This document shows positions 33,746-46,467 of a DNA stretch of 64,000 nucleotides, piece by piece. Under the pieces are notes generated by a model. The model was given only the letters and a program-made list of their open reading frames with translations. It did not search any database and was not told the DNA's origin. A program made the translations under genes and the position numbers. The stretch is from Saxidomus purpurata. Taxonomy: Eukaryota > Mollusca > Bivalvia > Venerida > Veneridae. The stretch covers positions 30,158,501 to 30,222,500 of the forward strand of contig JAFMSR010000009.1 of NCBI GenBank assembly GCA_022818135.1. The letters run 5' to 3'. The stretch's first letter is position 1; each line of letters starts with the position of its first letter.

Positions 33746-34608
33746 AGCCTTGGACAATACACACAGGTTTATATAGGAACGCTGTACATTTAATTATCTT
33801 GAATAGATATTATCTATTGTCGTATTATACCTCAACTTCATTAGTTTATTGCTTTTGTACTATTCTAGAGAAAAACAAAAACACACAACGCGGGAGAAAT
33901 AGTTTTAGTTTAGCCATAATTTATTGCAACAAACACATATGTTAATACAAAGACATATATCCACAACGAAACAAAACGCAAATGGAACGGGCCACACGTT
34001 CTTTCATCTTAGCAAAAGGCTCTTGCCAGGAGTAAATAGTTTTAAAGTGTTAATAACAATATGTGCAGACAGATCATGATCTACACTGGTTTCTAAGGCA
34101 GAATAATTTGCTGTTTGCCGGATAAGGGCTTAAAACCATGGGAAACGTTTACAACTCATCTATTTATAATTATTTATTCATTTCCAATGCCGAAATGTTG
34201 TCTAGGCTAATTCAAGATGGAGTCAAAAGGTTAGAGCACGGATATTTAAAGCCAATATTTGCGAAAGCATTTTACCATAAATAATTAAAGAAGAACGGCC
34301 GTCGTTTATAGATTTCATTTCATCTATTAGGGTAAGTTTGAATGGTTTGTACCCGACAATACATTGATTGTCTATAAAACTGCGTGCTCCTAATTGTTTC
34401 ACGACTAAATATGAAGTTTCGTAATCGATCCGCCGTTTGTTGATTGACTCCGAAGTTTTACTAGACTGAGTGCGCTATTTATTCATTGAATACTACTTGT
34501 ATACAGTATTACTTAAGGTAGCGCACACTTATTTTTTGACTGGGTGAGATGCATGTTTTATTATTTTTCATTACTTCTTTTTACATGAAACTTTTTTATC
34601 CTAGTTGG

Positions 34609-35100
34609 GATGCCATAATGGTGTAGTATACTTACACTATTAGTTCATGTAATTAAAAGAAAATGTGAAATTTGTGGATTATAATGAAGAACGGATACCT
34701 TTTGACATATTATTTTGCTCGTTGACGAACAAAGACTGTGTGACAGAAACAGTGAAAATAAAGGAACTAAAACATAGTTAACACAACTGTCAACAAACTC
34801 TTGTTTCATTACATACTTTAGAAAATATCTGTAAAAACATGAGGGGCGCCTTGCAGTAAATTTCCGAATGCTTTATTTCTTTTAAATGGCTTGGTACATT
34901 TTTACAACAAAAGTGTGTTGTTAATGGCGTAAACTATGTTTTAGTTCCTTTTTTTCAACTGATTTTGTTACACAGTCTATGTTCGTGAACGAGCAAGAAA
35001 ATGTTTTCAAATGTATCCGTTCTTTATAATAATTGACTAATTTTTAGTTTCCTTTACATGAATTAGTATTGACAGCATACTACAATATCATGGCAAACGA
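34609..35100. mobile_element. MITE-like foldback with long terminal inverted repeats
   Basis: The left arm (34609 to about 34795) and the complement of the right arm (about 34930-35100) align over about 170 bp with scattered mismatches. Shared blocks include GAACGGATAC, TTGCTCGTT then ACGAACA, AGACTGTGT, and GGAACTAAAACATAGTT. The loop of about 135 bp has no coding content. Its non-autonomous DNA transposon nature is inferred from the structure. Confidence 0.7.
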
Positions 35101-35137
35101 ACCTTTAATAATAAAGGAAAAATGAAAATTTTAAAAA

Positions 35138-35215
35138 CACTGACTGACTGACTGACTGATTGATTTATTGATTGACTGATTGATTGATCTATTGATCGAA
35201 TGATTCATTCATTAA
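35138..35215. repeat. Imperfect GACT/GATT tetranucleotide microsatellite
   Basis: ACTGACTGACTGACTGATTG is followed by degenerate ATTGATTG and ATTCATTC units, abutting the MITE. Confidence 0.85.
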
Positions 35216-35827
35216 TTCCATTTTCTCAATAGTTTTATTTCTTCGTATTTGTTCGTGTTAAAGTACATAACTTTTTTCTCTATTCGTTCGATATGACGTC
35301 GACATCGTTTGCCAAAATTTATAGGCCGGTTCCATTTTATGGCCTTGCAATAAGTCTTTTGAATTTTGCGTAACTTTTAAAAGAATGGTCAGTGCGTTGT
35401 AAGGCTTTAAATCTCTATTGACCCATTCAGTAAAATCTTATTATATATTTATATTGTTACGCTAAATAGATATTGATTTCAAATACGAAATAATAGCAAG
35501 ATTAAAGTTGTACCCCGAATTTGAACTTTAAAGCTGCCAGTAGATTGTTTGCATATTTTATGACACCTTTCTTAGTTCAGTAAGATATTTATAGTTTACT
35601 GACAGCTTTAAACCAAGGTTCAATAACTATGAAGAAACAACAGTACTTTTACGATGGCCTTGGTTACTCATAATATTTAGATTTGTTTGACGAGTAATTT
35701 TAGAAACTGTGAATGGTAAAATCCATTGGACAATATTTCATTGTTGAAAACTTACTTATACAGTCGTGACTAAACATCGTGACTTAACATCGTGAAGACA
35801 TTCAGGAAGAAAACTTAATCAACAAAA

Positions 35828-38800
35828 ATGGATCCATCAGCACCACGACAAGAAGGACCTATAGTAAGTTACAATTACAGCTGTATTTTCTTGTTTTGCT
35901 TAATGAAACGAGCCTGTACCCGTCAGTTCTAGAAAATTACATTTTACAGTACACTGCTGTCTTATTTGCTTTTATATTTAGAATTTCTAAAAATCCTCCA
36001 CCAAGTAGCACTGCTTTTTTCATCAACGAAAATGTCTAAATAAAGAAACAAACATTTGTATTTATTACAAATTATTATTATTATTATTATGACAAAATGC
36101 AATGGATTGAACTGTCTTTTAACTTAACAAGGGCGAGTAAACACACGACCTCATTACACAAGAACTCATTTTTCTACTACTTTTGTTATTATAACGTATT
36201 TTCGGTTTGGCAATATTTTTGTTACACATCATTTATCTTTAAATGTGCCAAGATGTTGCCCGAAGCATGGTCGTTACAATAGATCGAATTAACGCAAAAT
36301 ATGGTAGAAAACACCGAAATACCCTTAAGGTATGACTTCACTAAATCGACGGGACTTGGAACCAACTAATTTCTGCAGGGAACTTGCGGACCTATTAGAT
36401 ATCTGTGATCTTTGATTGGTCCAAAATAATTGGTAGCACTAAAGTTTTCTAGAATTAAAATCGAAAGTACAATGGTTGAGCATAACAAAAAAATAGTTTA
36501 TGAATTTTTTGATTAATATTACGGTGTCCTATGGCTATCTGAAAATATTGAATTTTTGACAGAATGTAAACAAAAATCATAGACGAGGGGGTGATGTCCT
36601 ACTGGCGCAATTTTCGGCTATAAAGTAGCACACTATGTATATAACAAGAGCTGTCCATAAGACAGCACGCTCGACTATTGTGGGTGTTTGCTAATAAAAC
36701 AAAACTTTTATCAGTGTAATAGCAAAACAAAATTCTGCCCCTAACTATTAAGTATAAACTAGCAAAGTTGAATCATAAAAAAGTCAAAATCTATAACTAT
36801 AGATTTATTTTTTGGTAAATTAATTGTTTGATACAAAATTTACCCTGGACCTATTGCAAGGTTTGATATAACTACCATAAGTGGTTACTGTGATATGTGC
36901 ATGATAGTACCTTTGCATGCAAAACTTTACCAAATTTTCAAAAGTCAAACAAGGGCCATAATTTGCACTAAATTTAAACAAGAGTTATCTGTCTTGACTG
37001 TGTGACACCTCTTAAGACTTAAAAAAGTTTCAAGTCAATATCATAAGTGGTTACTGAGATATGTGCATGATAGTACCTAGCAGGCAAAACTTTAACCAAA
37101 TTTCCAAAGTTTTCAAACAAGGGCCATAATTAGTACTAAATTTATACAAGAGTTATCTGAATTGACTGTGTGACACCCCCTAGAGACTTAATGAAGTTTC
37201 AAGTCAATATCACAAGGGTTACTGAGATATGTGCATGATAGTACCTAGCAGGCAAAACTTTAACCAAATTTTCAAAAGTCAAACAAGGGCCATAATTTGT
37301 ACTAAATTTTTTCAAAGTTATCTGCCTTGATTGTATGACACCCCCCCAGACATGAACAAAGTTTCAAGTCAATATCATAAGTGGTTCTGAGAATGTGCAT
37401 GATAGTACATAGCAGGCAAAACTTTAACCAAATTTTCAAAGTCAAACAAGGGCCATAATTTGTACTAAATGTTTTCAAGAGTTATATGCCTTGATTGTAT
37501 GACACCCCTAAAGACATGAACAAAGTTTCAAGTCATTTATTAGTGGTTACGAGATATGTGCATGATAGTACCTAGCAGGCAAAACTTTACCAATTTTCAA
37601 AAGTCAAACAAGGGCCATAATTTGTACTAAAGTTTTTCAAGAGTTATCTGCCTTGTTGTATGACACCCCTAAAGACATGAACAAAGTTTCAAGTCAATAT
37701 CATAAGTGGTTACTGAGATATGTGCATGATAGTACCTAGCAGGCAAAACTTTAACCAAATTTTCAAAAGTCAAACAAGGGCCATAATTTGTACTAAATTT
37801 TTTCCAAGAGTTATCTGCCTTGATTGTAGACACCCTTAAAGACAGAACAAGTTTCGTAATATCTATAGGTGGTTACTAGAAGATTTATGTGCGGGTGGAA
37901 GTACTTAGCAGGCAAAACTTTAACCAAAGAGCCCCAACGCCGATGCGTTCGCCGACGCCGACGCGACGCGCTTCTTAAATGTTATAATAGCTCTATAGTC
38001 TCGAATGGAGAAAAAGGGCACTTTGGGTGTAACTAGGTTCTAAAGATTTATTGGGGTGGAAGTACTCAACGGATGGTTTGGTATGCGGACCGTTCTTAAA
38101 TGTTATAAAGTAAGTCTATGGAAAAAACAATTAGTGTAGTCATACCTAAATTTGGGGTACGAATGTAAAGAGTGGTCATGTGATATTTACAACTTTTTAT
38201 GAAAGGTTCAGCTGCAAAATTTCCGAAATGTGGTCGACGAGCTACTCATAACCTGTTTAAAGAGTTGCGGATTGAAAGTTTATATAGCGAGGACTGAACA
38301 GTGTAGATCATGATCCTCGCTTGCCACACAACCAAAATTGGGTGTAAACTAAAATATTTTATTACAGTAAAAAATGGATTTGTTCATTTACTTCAGTAAT
38401 GATTGCTTCACTCAAATTCCCGACTTGCCCAAGTATTTGAGTTGACCTTACTGTATACAGACAGTAAATCTGCGAGATTAAGATTAAGTCATAGGCTTTT
38501 GTTGCTTAAACTTTTTAATCCCATTTATGCCCGTTTACAATATACCGTAATCAAAGGTTCCGTAAACAAAAATTCGGTTAATCGTGTCTGTACTTTTAAC
38601 GTATTGTAATACAAGGATAAATCCCAAGGAGAACGTGAATGTCACGTGTCTTTTACTTTTATTTATTACACGGCGTATTTAAAGGTGGCTTATGGAGCAC
38701 GTGACCTCCTGTTTCCCGCAGTTTTCTACAATTTGTTTCTTCGAAAGTGGAACCAATCTGCGGAAGTGGAACCTGTGTTTTTCGCCCATTGTTGTTCCGT

Positions 38801-40578
38801 ACCATTTAGTGTATAGCTCAACTTGCCCAATGAACCATGTATATGTATATAGATTTATTAATTTATGACATGCATGCAACACTTGGACTAAAACAGTAAT
38901 ACTTAAGTAAATGTAAACTCGGTTCCAGTGTGTTTATCCATGTTCAGAAACGTTATGTAACGCGCTTTCGTTTATTCTGGGATGTGGTATAAACTCGGAA
39001 TAGTTTTAACCAATCGTTATTACCGTTTGTTTTGTTTTTACTTGAAACTCGCAGAATGTATGAGCAGAGCGTATAACTTTGCTTTTCAGGTTTAGAAGTT
39101 TTACAAGCGGTAGGATTTGAAAATAGTGAAAGAACAAATCGGATAATAAAGGCATATTAATTTTTCTACTTAAAGGTCTTAGCATGCATGTTTATAATTT
39201 TAAGTAAGCTCTAACAAATACGATATAAGTTTTTCTGAGTTAAAATTGTATATTTTGACTGATAGTAAACACTCAATATTTTTAGTTTCTGGAATGGCGT
39301 AGGGTCATTTTAGCCAGGTGACTCTTATCTCTGGACATCCGACAGAATAATAACTGATTTTGGGTATTTGCTACAACCTAGATATAATACTCATACACAC
39401 ACTACTTAAAAGCAGACAGTCCCTTTCTCTTTTTTTACCGTGTACCTTTGCTGCTTTAGCAACAAGTTTTGACTTGTCTGTATGTATAACACACTTCTCA
39501 CAATACCGATCATTTGAAAGATTAGACAAACTGTCTAATGTTGTGTAATTTCATTGATCTGGCACACAGGTTGCAACTTCAAATCAATAGCAGTATGTCC
39601 CCGATCAATAAAAGTATCATATATCATTTTGTCTGGTTGAAAGGGCCAATAAAACATTTATATGCAGCCATGTTCTGATCTGTACTTCACCTTACACTGG
39701 TATCGTTTTTAAACGTATATAAAAGTTTATCACTGCTAGTGGAAATCAAACTGTACCATTTTGTCGCGCTAGAGGTATTGGGGTGTAATGGACACTTTTC
39801 TAAAATACAATGTATACTAAAATTCTTTTTTCAGAATCACCATTTTTTATCTGACTAGTTTGTAAAATTTTAAGACATTTCTCTATATAAATAAAAATTT
39901 ATAAAGATTTGTATCCCCCTCCCCCCCCCTCCCCCCCCTCCCCCACCCCACTTAAGAAATACTGGTCATATATTAAGTACCATATACAGTTACAATGGTT
40001 ATGTTTGCAAGTATTTATGAATATTTGTTTTTGTTCTAGGTTCTAAAAATATTCCGGAAATGTAGAGTTACAAAATATGTATTAAAATTCTACAAGTTTA
40101 ACACGGATTACAAAAATAGGAAATAATACCAATAACTAAGGGATACAATGTACCTAATTTTGTCCCGAGACATATTACTCAATTAAAATCACATGAATGT
40201 AGCAAAAGATTCGGAGTAGAGGCATCACTACTGATTATGGAACTTTTATTAGTAAAATGTTAACTGCAATATTACGAAAAATGATTTTTCCCGTTTACTT
40301 TTTGAGATATTTGAAATTTAAAAACTGTCAAAGCCAACTTTCATATTTTCAACAAAGCGGACGCTCTACAATTGTGGCAAGATACAAAATGTGTAAAACG
40401 ATAAAATCCAAAGTATCCCAAATGGTCATGTACTTATTACACCCATTCTACCCTTAACTTCAAATTCATTTAAAGGGGGAAAACAACAAACTTAAGTCAC
40501 AAGTATCACTTATTTATACATGTTCATCTTTTATATTGAATTGAAGGAAAAAAAAAACAAAAAAAAAAAAAAAAAAAA

Positions 40579-40614
<36 letters not shown>

Positions 40615-40633
40615 AATTTAAAAAAAACCCCCC

Positions 40634-40668
<35 letters not shown>

Positions 40669-40719
40669 AAAAAAAACCCCAAAAAAAAAAAAAAAATAAA
40701 AAAAAAAAAAAAAAAAAAA

Positions 40720-40766
<47 letters not shown>

Positions 40767-40781
40767 CCCCTAACCCCCCCC

Positions 40782-40812
<31 letters not shown>

Positions 40813-43045
40813 CCAAAAAAAAAAAAAAACCCCCCCCCACCCAAACCTTCCCCCCCCCCCCCCCCCCGTACTCGTTCCATCATTCCATCGTTCCATTATT
40901 CTGTGAAACGTTTAACAAATATGACTTAATTCTATTCGTACGTAAATCGAAAACGAAAAGTAACGGAATTGATCAGCCAAGAATATTTGCTTCACATGGA
41001 TAATGCCCAGCGTTTACAATTGTGTTTACTAAACTTTACTGTAGTATCGCACTACTTTCAGGGAGCCGGAGGATGGAAAAATCATCTTTTTGGATGCTTC
41101 AACAACTTCCAGATCTGTATCACAACGTTTATCCTTCCATTCGTTACATTTGGCACAACTGCTGAAGCCGTAGGCGAGGGAAATTGCATCGTTTGTGGTA
41201 AGTACACAAATAAATACATACGTCATAACCAGAAACACCATGTCTATAAGCATCATCAGATACCCTTGACGGATCAATGCCATTACGCTCCATTCTTGTT
41301 TCCACGAGCCTTATTTTGAAAGTTCGTTACGTCACAAAGTCACATACAACAGGCGTACGTCATGTGAACGACATATTTCTTTTGATTTCAAACATTTCTT
41401 ATTTGCTCATGCAACCATAAACGTAACGTATACTAGAAATATTAAATGTATGTAAATTCTCGGGCAATAATGTTTAATCAATGCACTGAACGCACTGTAG
41501 GGAAGCGGAAAGGTACATTTTTAGCTCAACTTTTCGATATAAAGTGAAGCTCCGTTTCTCTGAAATCACCTGTTAGATTTTTATCAAACTTGCAGCAGTG
41601 CTCTATGACACAGATATTGCTGTGAAACATGAAACACTTGTTTGCATTATGACCCCCATCTGTAAGCAAGAGAAGATAATCCTGTCAGGGGTCTTTTTTT
41701 AATCAGGGCCCTTTATCGACTTAGAATCTTGGTTAAGTATTTCGTACGGTACTACCAGTCCAAATTTAAGCTTCTTTTCCGAAGAAAAGGTAAGTTATCC
41801 TACTCGCCTCGGCGTTGACGTTTGTGTCACACTTTGGTTAAACTGTTCGTACCACCCCACTTTATTTCAAAAGCATTACAGATATTGCTTTGACACTAAC
41901 CATACTTATTAACCATCATTACTTCCATTCACAGACAGGACAACATAACTCTATGAAGATTTTTTGTCAGACTTATGGCCCTTTTTCGACTTAGAAAATA
42001 CTTTGAAATGGGTGAAATCCACTTATTTACTTAACCATTTGAGATATAGCTGTGGAATTTGGAATACTTGCATGCATCATGACAAGAGAATGTAATTCTA
42101 TCGAAGATTTTTTTTTCAAATTAAGGTGCAATACTTGTTTGCCATCATGATCCCCATATGTAGGCATAAGACGGATTTCATTTGAATATCTCCCCTTTTG
42201 ACTTAGAAACTCAATTAAAATGTTCATTCTCCAAATCTTGTTCATTTGCTGGCTTAACCATGTGAAATATAGTTTTTAAAGTTTGAAGAAGTATGTACAC
42301 TTATGACACATATCTGCAAAAGTGGATAACTCTGTGGAATTGGATTTTTTTGGATTGTACTTAGACATTCCTTGTTAAAGTCCTAGTGTGCAACTGGCAA
42401 TGCCATGCACATATATCATGAACACCTTAATGTGTTGATTCAAGACTTTGCTGTAGTATTCAGGGACATCGATAACGCTTTACTTAATGTCTTGAAATTC
42501 ACAGAACGTAATGTTACCATACCCTCAAGGCGATGGATACCGTCTGGAATGAGGTGTCGAGAGGGATTAATATAAGTTGTATAACTTGTTTCACAATCGA
42601 CCTAAAATGAATTAGTATAAACTAACTAACGTTATTGCTACATAACATACAGATAAATACTATCAGAAGGCAACTATGGCGTTCCATACTGTCAGCTCTT
42701 GTAACCTATGCTAACTAATGAACTACTGTGTTCTATCAGTGATATATATATAGATATCATCACAGTGACACTCACCTTATGGCACTGAGCTTAATTCTCA
42801 TACTATTTTAAGATATAAATGAACAGCGCCTTTTTCCTGTTTCAGCTGCTGCCTTTTTCGTACCCATCTTTAACTGTTACGAGTGGGTGAAAATCAGAGG
42901 GAAGATTCGAGAATTGCGGGGAATTCCTGGAACACCTACACAGGATTTAGTTATCATTTTATTCTGCGGTTTCTGCGCCTTGAACCAAGAAGCACAGGAA
43001 ATGGATACACAGTCACCAAGCGCACAGAGCATGAGCAGATACTAA
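35828..43045 (+). CDS. PLAC8 (cornifelin-like) cysteine-rich protein B, 3 exons
   Basis: Exons 35828-35863 (starting MDPSAPRQEG), 41062-41197 and 42846-43045 join in phase to give 123 residues. The marks are GGWKNHLFGCFNNFQICITT, then VTFGTTAEAVGEGNCIVC, then VKIRGKIRELRGIPGTPTQD and CGFCALNQEAQE, ending SAQSMSRY. Intron phases (0, then 1) and the 200-nt last exon are the same as in gene A, and both end SAQSMSR plus one residue, so they are tandem paralogues. Copy B lacks the CCP of the canonical CCPxC motif (LFCGFC instead). AATAAA lies at 43348. Introns carry the 163-bp repeat block, A/C homopolymers and a second dispersed repeat. Confidence 0.88.
36640..37935 (+). repeat. Dispersed repeat with six 162-168 bp tandem units
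   Basis: It opens with AACAAGAGCTGTCCATAAGA. Then GGGCCATAAT recurs at about 36953, 37121, 37287, 37450, 37612 and 37778, giving intervals of 162-168 bp. It ends with GCCGACGCCGACGCGACGCG near 37960. The layout is the same as the bivalve dispersed repeats elsewhere in the window. It lies in intron 1 of PLAC8 gene B. Confidence 0.85.
37960..39900. other. Intron 1 of PLAC8 gene B, no feature recognised
   Basis: After the repeat tail to about 38100, nothing is recognised. Short open frames here have no resemblance to known domains. Confidence 0.4.
39905..39955. repeat. C-rich homopolymer stretch
   Basis: Runs of C are broken by single T or A bases. Confidence 0.9.
40541..40867. repeat. A-run / C-run low-complexity tract
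   Basis: More than 300 bases consist almost only of long A runs separated by short C or T runs and ending in poly-C. The minus-strand open frame across it (nearly all Phe) is an artefact. The tract may be a sequencing or assembly error. Confidence 0.9.
41520..42440 (+). repeat. Dispersed repeat in intron 2 of PLAC8 gene B
   Basis: It begins TTTTAGCTCAACTTTTCGAT. Diverged units are marked by GCATTATGACCCCCATCTGT and CATCATGATCCCCATATGTA. It is related in style to the block at 33085-33745. Confidence 0.55.
42560..42630 (+). mobile_element. SINE family 1 tail fragment
   Basis: TTTCACAATCGACCTAAAAT followed by GAATTAGTATAAACTAA matches the tail of the SINE at 3679-3865. Confidence 0.5.
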
Positions 43046-43904
43046 ACGGAACTGGAAGTTGTGTAATCGGAACATACCAGTAATCAGTGAAAATAATGTT
43101 TTCTCCAATGGATATTGTTTAACATGATACTGCCGAACTGCGTTACTGTCTTAGGGTTAAATCAACCCTGAATGCACGTCACGGGGACAATCGTGACCCT
43201 GTCACAGCTCGAGCCGATATAAGAAAACATAACTCTGGCAAAAGTGACTTGTTGAAAAAAGTAATTTATATAATATATTTATATATTTACAATCATTTAG
43301 TATTTATTTATTTTTAAAAGATGAACCTGTATTATAACATATTTTGAAATAAACCTCATAACGTTTTTGTATAGTTTTAAAATTATCGTTTGTTTCGACG
43401 TTTTAGTCAACATTACTAGCAAACGAGAAGTATTCAAGACTATACAAAATAATTCTTCGTGGCCATTACATCATCTATGTCTCGATTACTGCCCTTTAAA
43501 ATGAAAAAGCTCACCATAATAGCAAAAGCCGTTACATCCGAACTGATATTTGTTTTTTATTAAATATACTTACAAAAATAATGTTTTAAATTAGACCAAC
43601 AACTTAATGCTAAAATGATATAAAGTTTAATGGCATAATTGTTTGATTTTATTTTTTCCACCAAAAAGATGATTAGTGGGTGTTTTTTGAGAAGTAAAGA
43701 GAATACTAAATACAACAAAAATTAACAAATACAGAAAGTACAGAACAAAGCTTTTTTGACAAAACAAGAAAAAAACTAAACAAAGTACACATTATACAAA
43801 TAAGGAACGGACAGAATACAATACATAAAAACAAACAAAGCAAACGACTCAAAAAACACATGCTACAAGGCAAAATACTATTTGTTTCTTCCATGAGCAT
43901 TCGG

Positions 43905-44070
43905 TTCAGATCGAAATTCCGTCACCGAGGGTAACTGTTTTGGTGACAGTTACTCGAGGTGACAGATATCTGAACCAAATATCTCGTGGTAGAAACTACT
44001 TCTAGTATACCGTCTTGCACTTAGATATTCAGATATCGTGTTTGGGAAAGTGACGTCACAATGGCATTAC
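43905..44070 (+). mobile_element. MITE-like element, copy 1
   Basis: Ordered blocks GGTTCAGATCGAAATTCCGT, GAACCAAATATCT, ATACCGTCTTGCAC and GTGTTTGGGAAAGTGACGTC recur in the same order on the minus strand at 57200-57425. The first block pairs with ATATCTGAACC further in, so the 5' module can fold. Confidence 0.6.
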
Positions 44071-44099
44071 GTGACAGTTAATACGGGAGTCATATTATA

Positions 44100-45190
44100 T
44101 GTGGGATGTAATATGAGATTTTCCAGCACTGGTGAAAACAAACTGCGTATACCCCCTTCCGTGTAAGGAAAGTATACAGCACAAAGTATCCAAAGAAAAT
44201 ACAAAACGAATTATACAATGCAGAATACAAGAGGCGTTTGGGAAAATAATTACTCCTACTTGCAATACCTTAGGCAGGCCAAAATAAAATGTTTGGAGTA
44301 AATTAACATAATTGATACAGACACAAAGCCCTTATTACAAAGGCGAAAACAATAAGGAATTATATAGTTGCGTGACAGTTAACAGAAAAGATAAATGTAC
44401 TAACGAATACATGGCATTGTTTTTTTACCAAACCGGAGAAAAAATAACTATATATTTGCGTGACAGTAAACAGAAAAGATGAACGTGCCAACGACTATCC
44501 TTTTGTTACCAACTTGATATACTTTTTACACGATTAACCAAGAGAGGAATACTATATAGATCTAGTCAACAACAAAAATGTCAAATAAGAATCAAAAATA
44601 AAGATATTCAAATGTATGTAAATAAATAGTGGGCAGAAAAATTGTATAAAATACAAAACTAATCCAATTTGCCATCATTTTTATTCATAATAATAATCAT
44701 TATTTTCTTTTAATCATTTTGGAACATGAATAGTTGATGTTTCGTTGGAATCGTCAGGTGAGGCCGTTCATTTAACATTGGAGTTATACATGGGGAGTGC
44801 CTTTGATTTCAGTGGTAAAATATCATTGCTGTCTCTTGCAGCTTTTTTCGTAATATTGCCTGTAATCCTGCAGCTCTAAACAATTACTTATATCACTGTT
44901 CTCTGCGACTTTTCACGGCTTTATCACTGAATATTAATTTTGGTCGTTCATGTATAATGCAGTGCACATCGACACGCGGGTAGGTGTTTTCCGTCCGTTC
45001 GTATAAATTCTCGCCCGTTCAAAGACAATCTAGAATGCTTGTTGCTAAAAATGTACATATCTAAAAGTGAGATGAGCGCAACTGAATCAACAAATACTTG
45101 TGTGACGTAATAATCAGTAAGACTGACTTGAGTTCCGCCCCAATACATGGCGCTGGCTGCGCAAAAGGTCAAATGAGGTTAAACACTAAG
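44100..45190. other. Intergenic, nothing recognised
   Basis: A pair of GCGTGACAGT(T/A)AACAGAAAA phrases near 44370 and 44458 is a short local duplication. I see no gene. Confidence 0.4.
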
Positions 45191-45199
45191 TAAATCAGA

Positions 45200-45284
45200 G
45201 TTTATTAAGTCAAATTTTAACAATTAAGAAACCCCGGTCGCTCGCTTCCTCGGGGTTTCTTAATTGTTGTTTGACTAAATAAAC
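45200..45284. repeat. Long hairpin with perfect 18-bp inner stem
   Basis: The inner arms AACAATTAAGAAACCCCG (45219-45236) and its exact complement (45251-45268) flank a 14-base loop. Outer arms (GTTTATT, then AGTCAAA) extend the pairing with small bulges. Confidence 0.9.
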
Positions 45285-45299
45285 ACTAACTTATACGTA

Positions 45300-45445
45300 A
45301 TGTTTCGACAGCATTGACTATTCTATTCATTCAATATTGTCATTAAATGCTCAGTGACAAAGCATAGTTCAACATGTACAGTAAAATTTCGACAGCAGTG
45401 ACTATTTCATTCATTCACTGTTATGTGTCATTACATGCTCCAAAA
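45300..45445 (+). repeat. Imperfect two-copy direct repeat
   Basis: TTTCGACAGCATTGACTATT and TTTCGACAGCAGTGACTATT begin two similar segments of about 60-70 bp, each ending with ATGCTC. Confidence 0.7.
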
Positions 45446-45449
45446 AAGA

Positions 45450-46465
45450 AAAGGCCGATAATAGCAAACTTTCGGGATTGTTGTGATACAGAATTGATCA
45501 CGCACCGAGTAACAATGGTAAAATATATCAACAGCTTAAACACGATCCACCAAATTCAAAAGTACAGATAGCGTATCCTGCAAAAATTGATTTCCAAGAT
45601 AGACGTGTGGTGAGGGATTGACTCCCTGACTGCATGGAGAAAGTATACAAGTGTTAATAGATTAACATATATCAGCGAAGTGGATGAAAGATTGAGACAC
45701 ACACCTATCGGACCTAGATCAGACATTATGGAGATACTAGTTCTAGCATATAAACTCGGTTTAAAAGCCACGTTAGCATAACTCCAGAATAATGTGTTAG
45801 TGTAAGTGACAGTATAAGCAACTTACCCCGATCAATTAGCCACTTGTTATCCTTCCAGTCTACGAACAGGTAGTCATCCTTATCCTATACAGTTTCGTGT
45901 TATGCATTCTATTTTGCACCTAATGCCCCAACTGTGAATCAAAACTACATGTCGCAACAACAATTGTCCGGGTTATCTAGTATGGCCCAAGATGTAGCCC
46001 CTTTACTCCAAGGTGTAATACAATGCATCCTTTTAATTGTTGTGAGTCCAACTCAGGTAATCCCAAATGTAGCTCGGCAGGCTATCCAATAACCATCGGA
46101 GGTCCAAACACTAAGTATAAATAGCAATGCACTTGAAACGAATGCAAGTCAGGTCGTACCATAGCTACCTTGAACGAGGATGGTGGGTCATAAGCACATA
46201 TAGCAAAACGAATGCAAGTATCAATGTACATGCTTTCAAAACATCGAAATGAACAGTCACCTTTAACCCATGTTAACGGATTTGTCAACTCCGTCATTGA
46301 ATCTCACAGGGAATGAAACTCGACCGAAACTTTGTGCAGATCCACGTGTGCCAGTTTACGGACAGTGAAACCTTCGTAAAGTTTAGTGACTGAGAAAATC
46401 AGTGTTAAAAAATGCAAGACTAAATATGATATCAAAAGCTACAAGGGCTTTCACTCATTGCACGT
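45450..46465. other. Intergenic, nothing recognised
   Basis: I see no coding region or repeat family. Confidence 0.4.
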
Positions 46466-46467
46466 GC

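Noticed and set aside
40613..40840. Poly-phenylalanine open frame
   Set aside because: It is a translation of an A/C homopolymer tract on the other strand.
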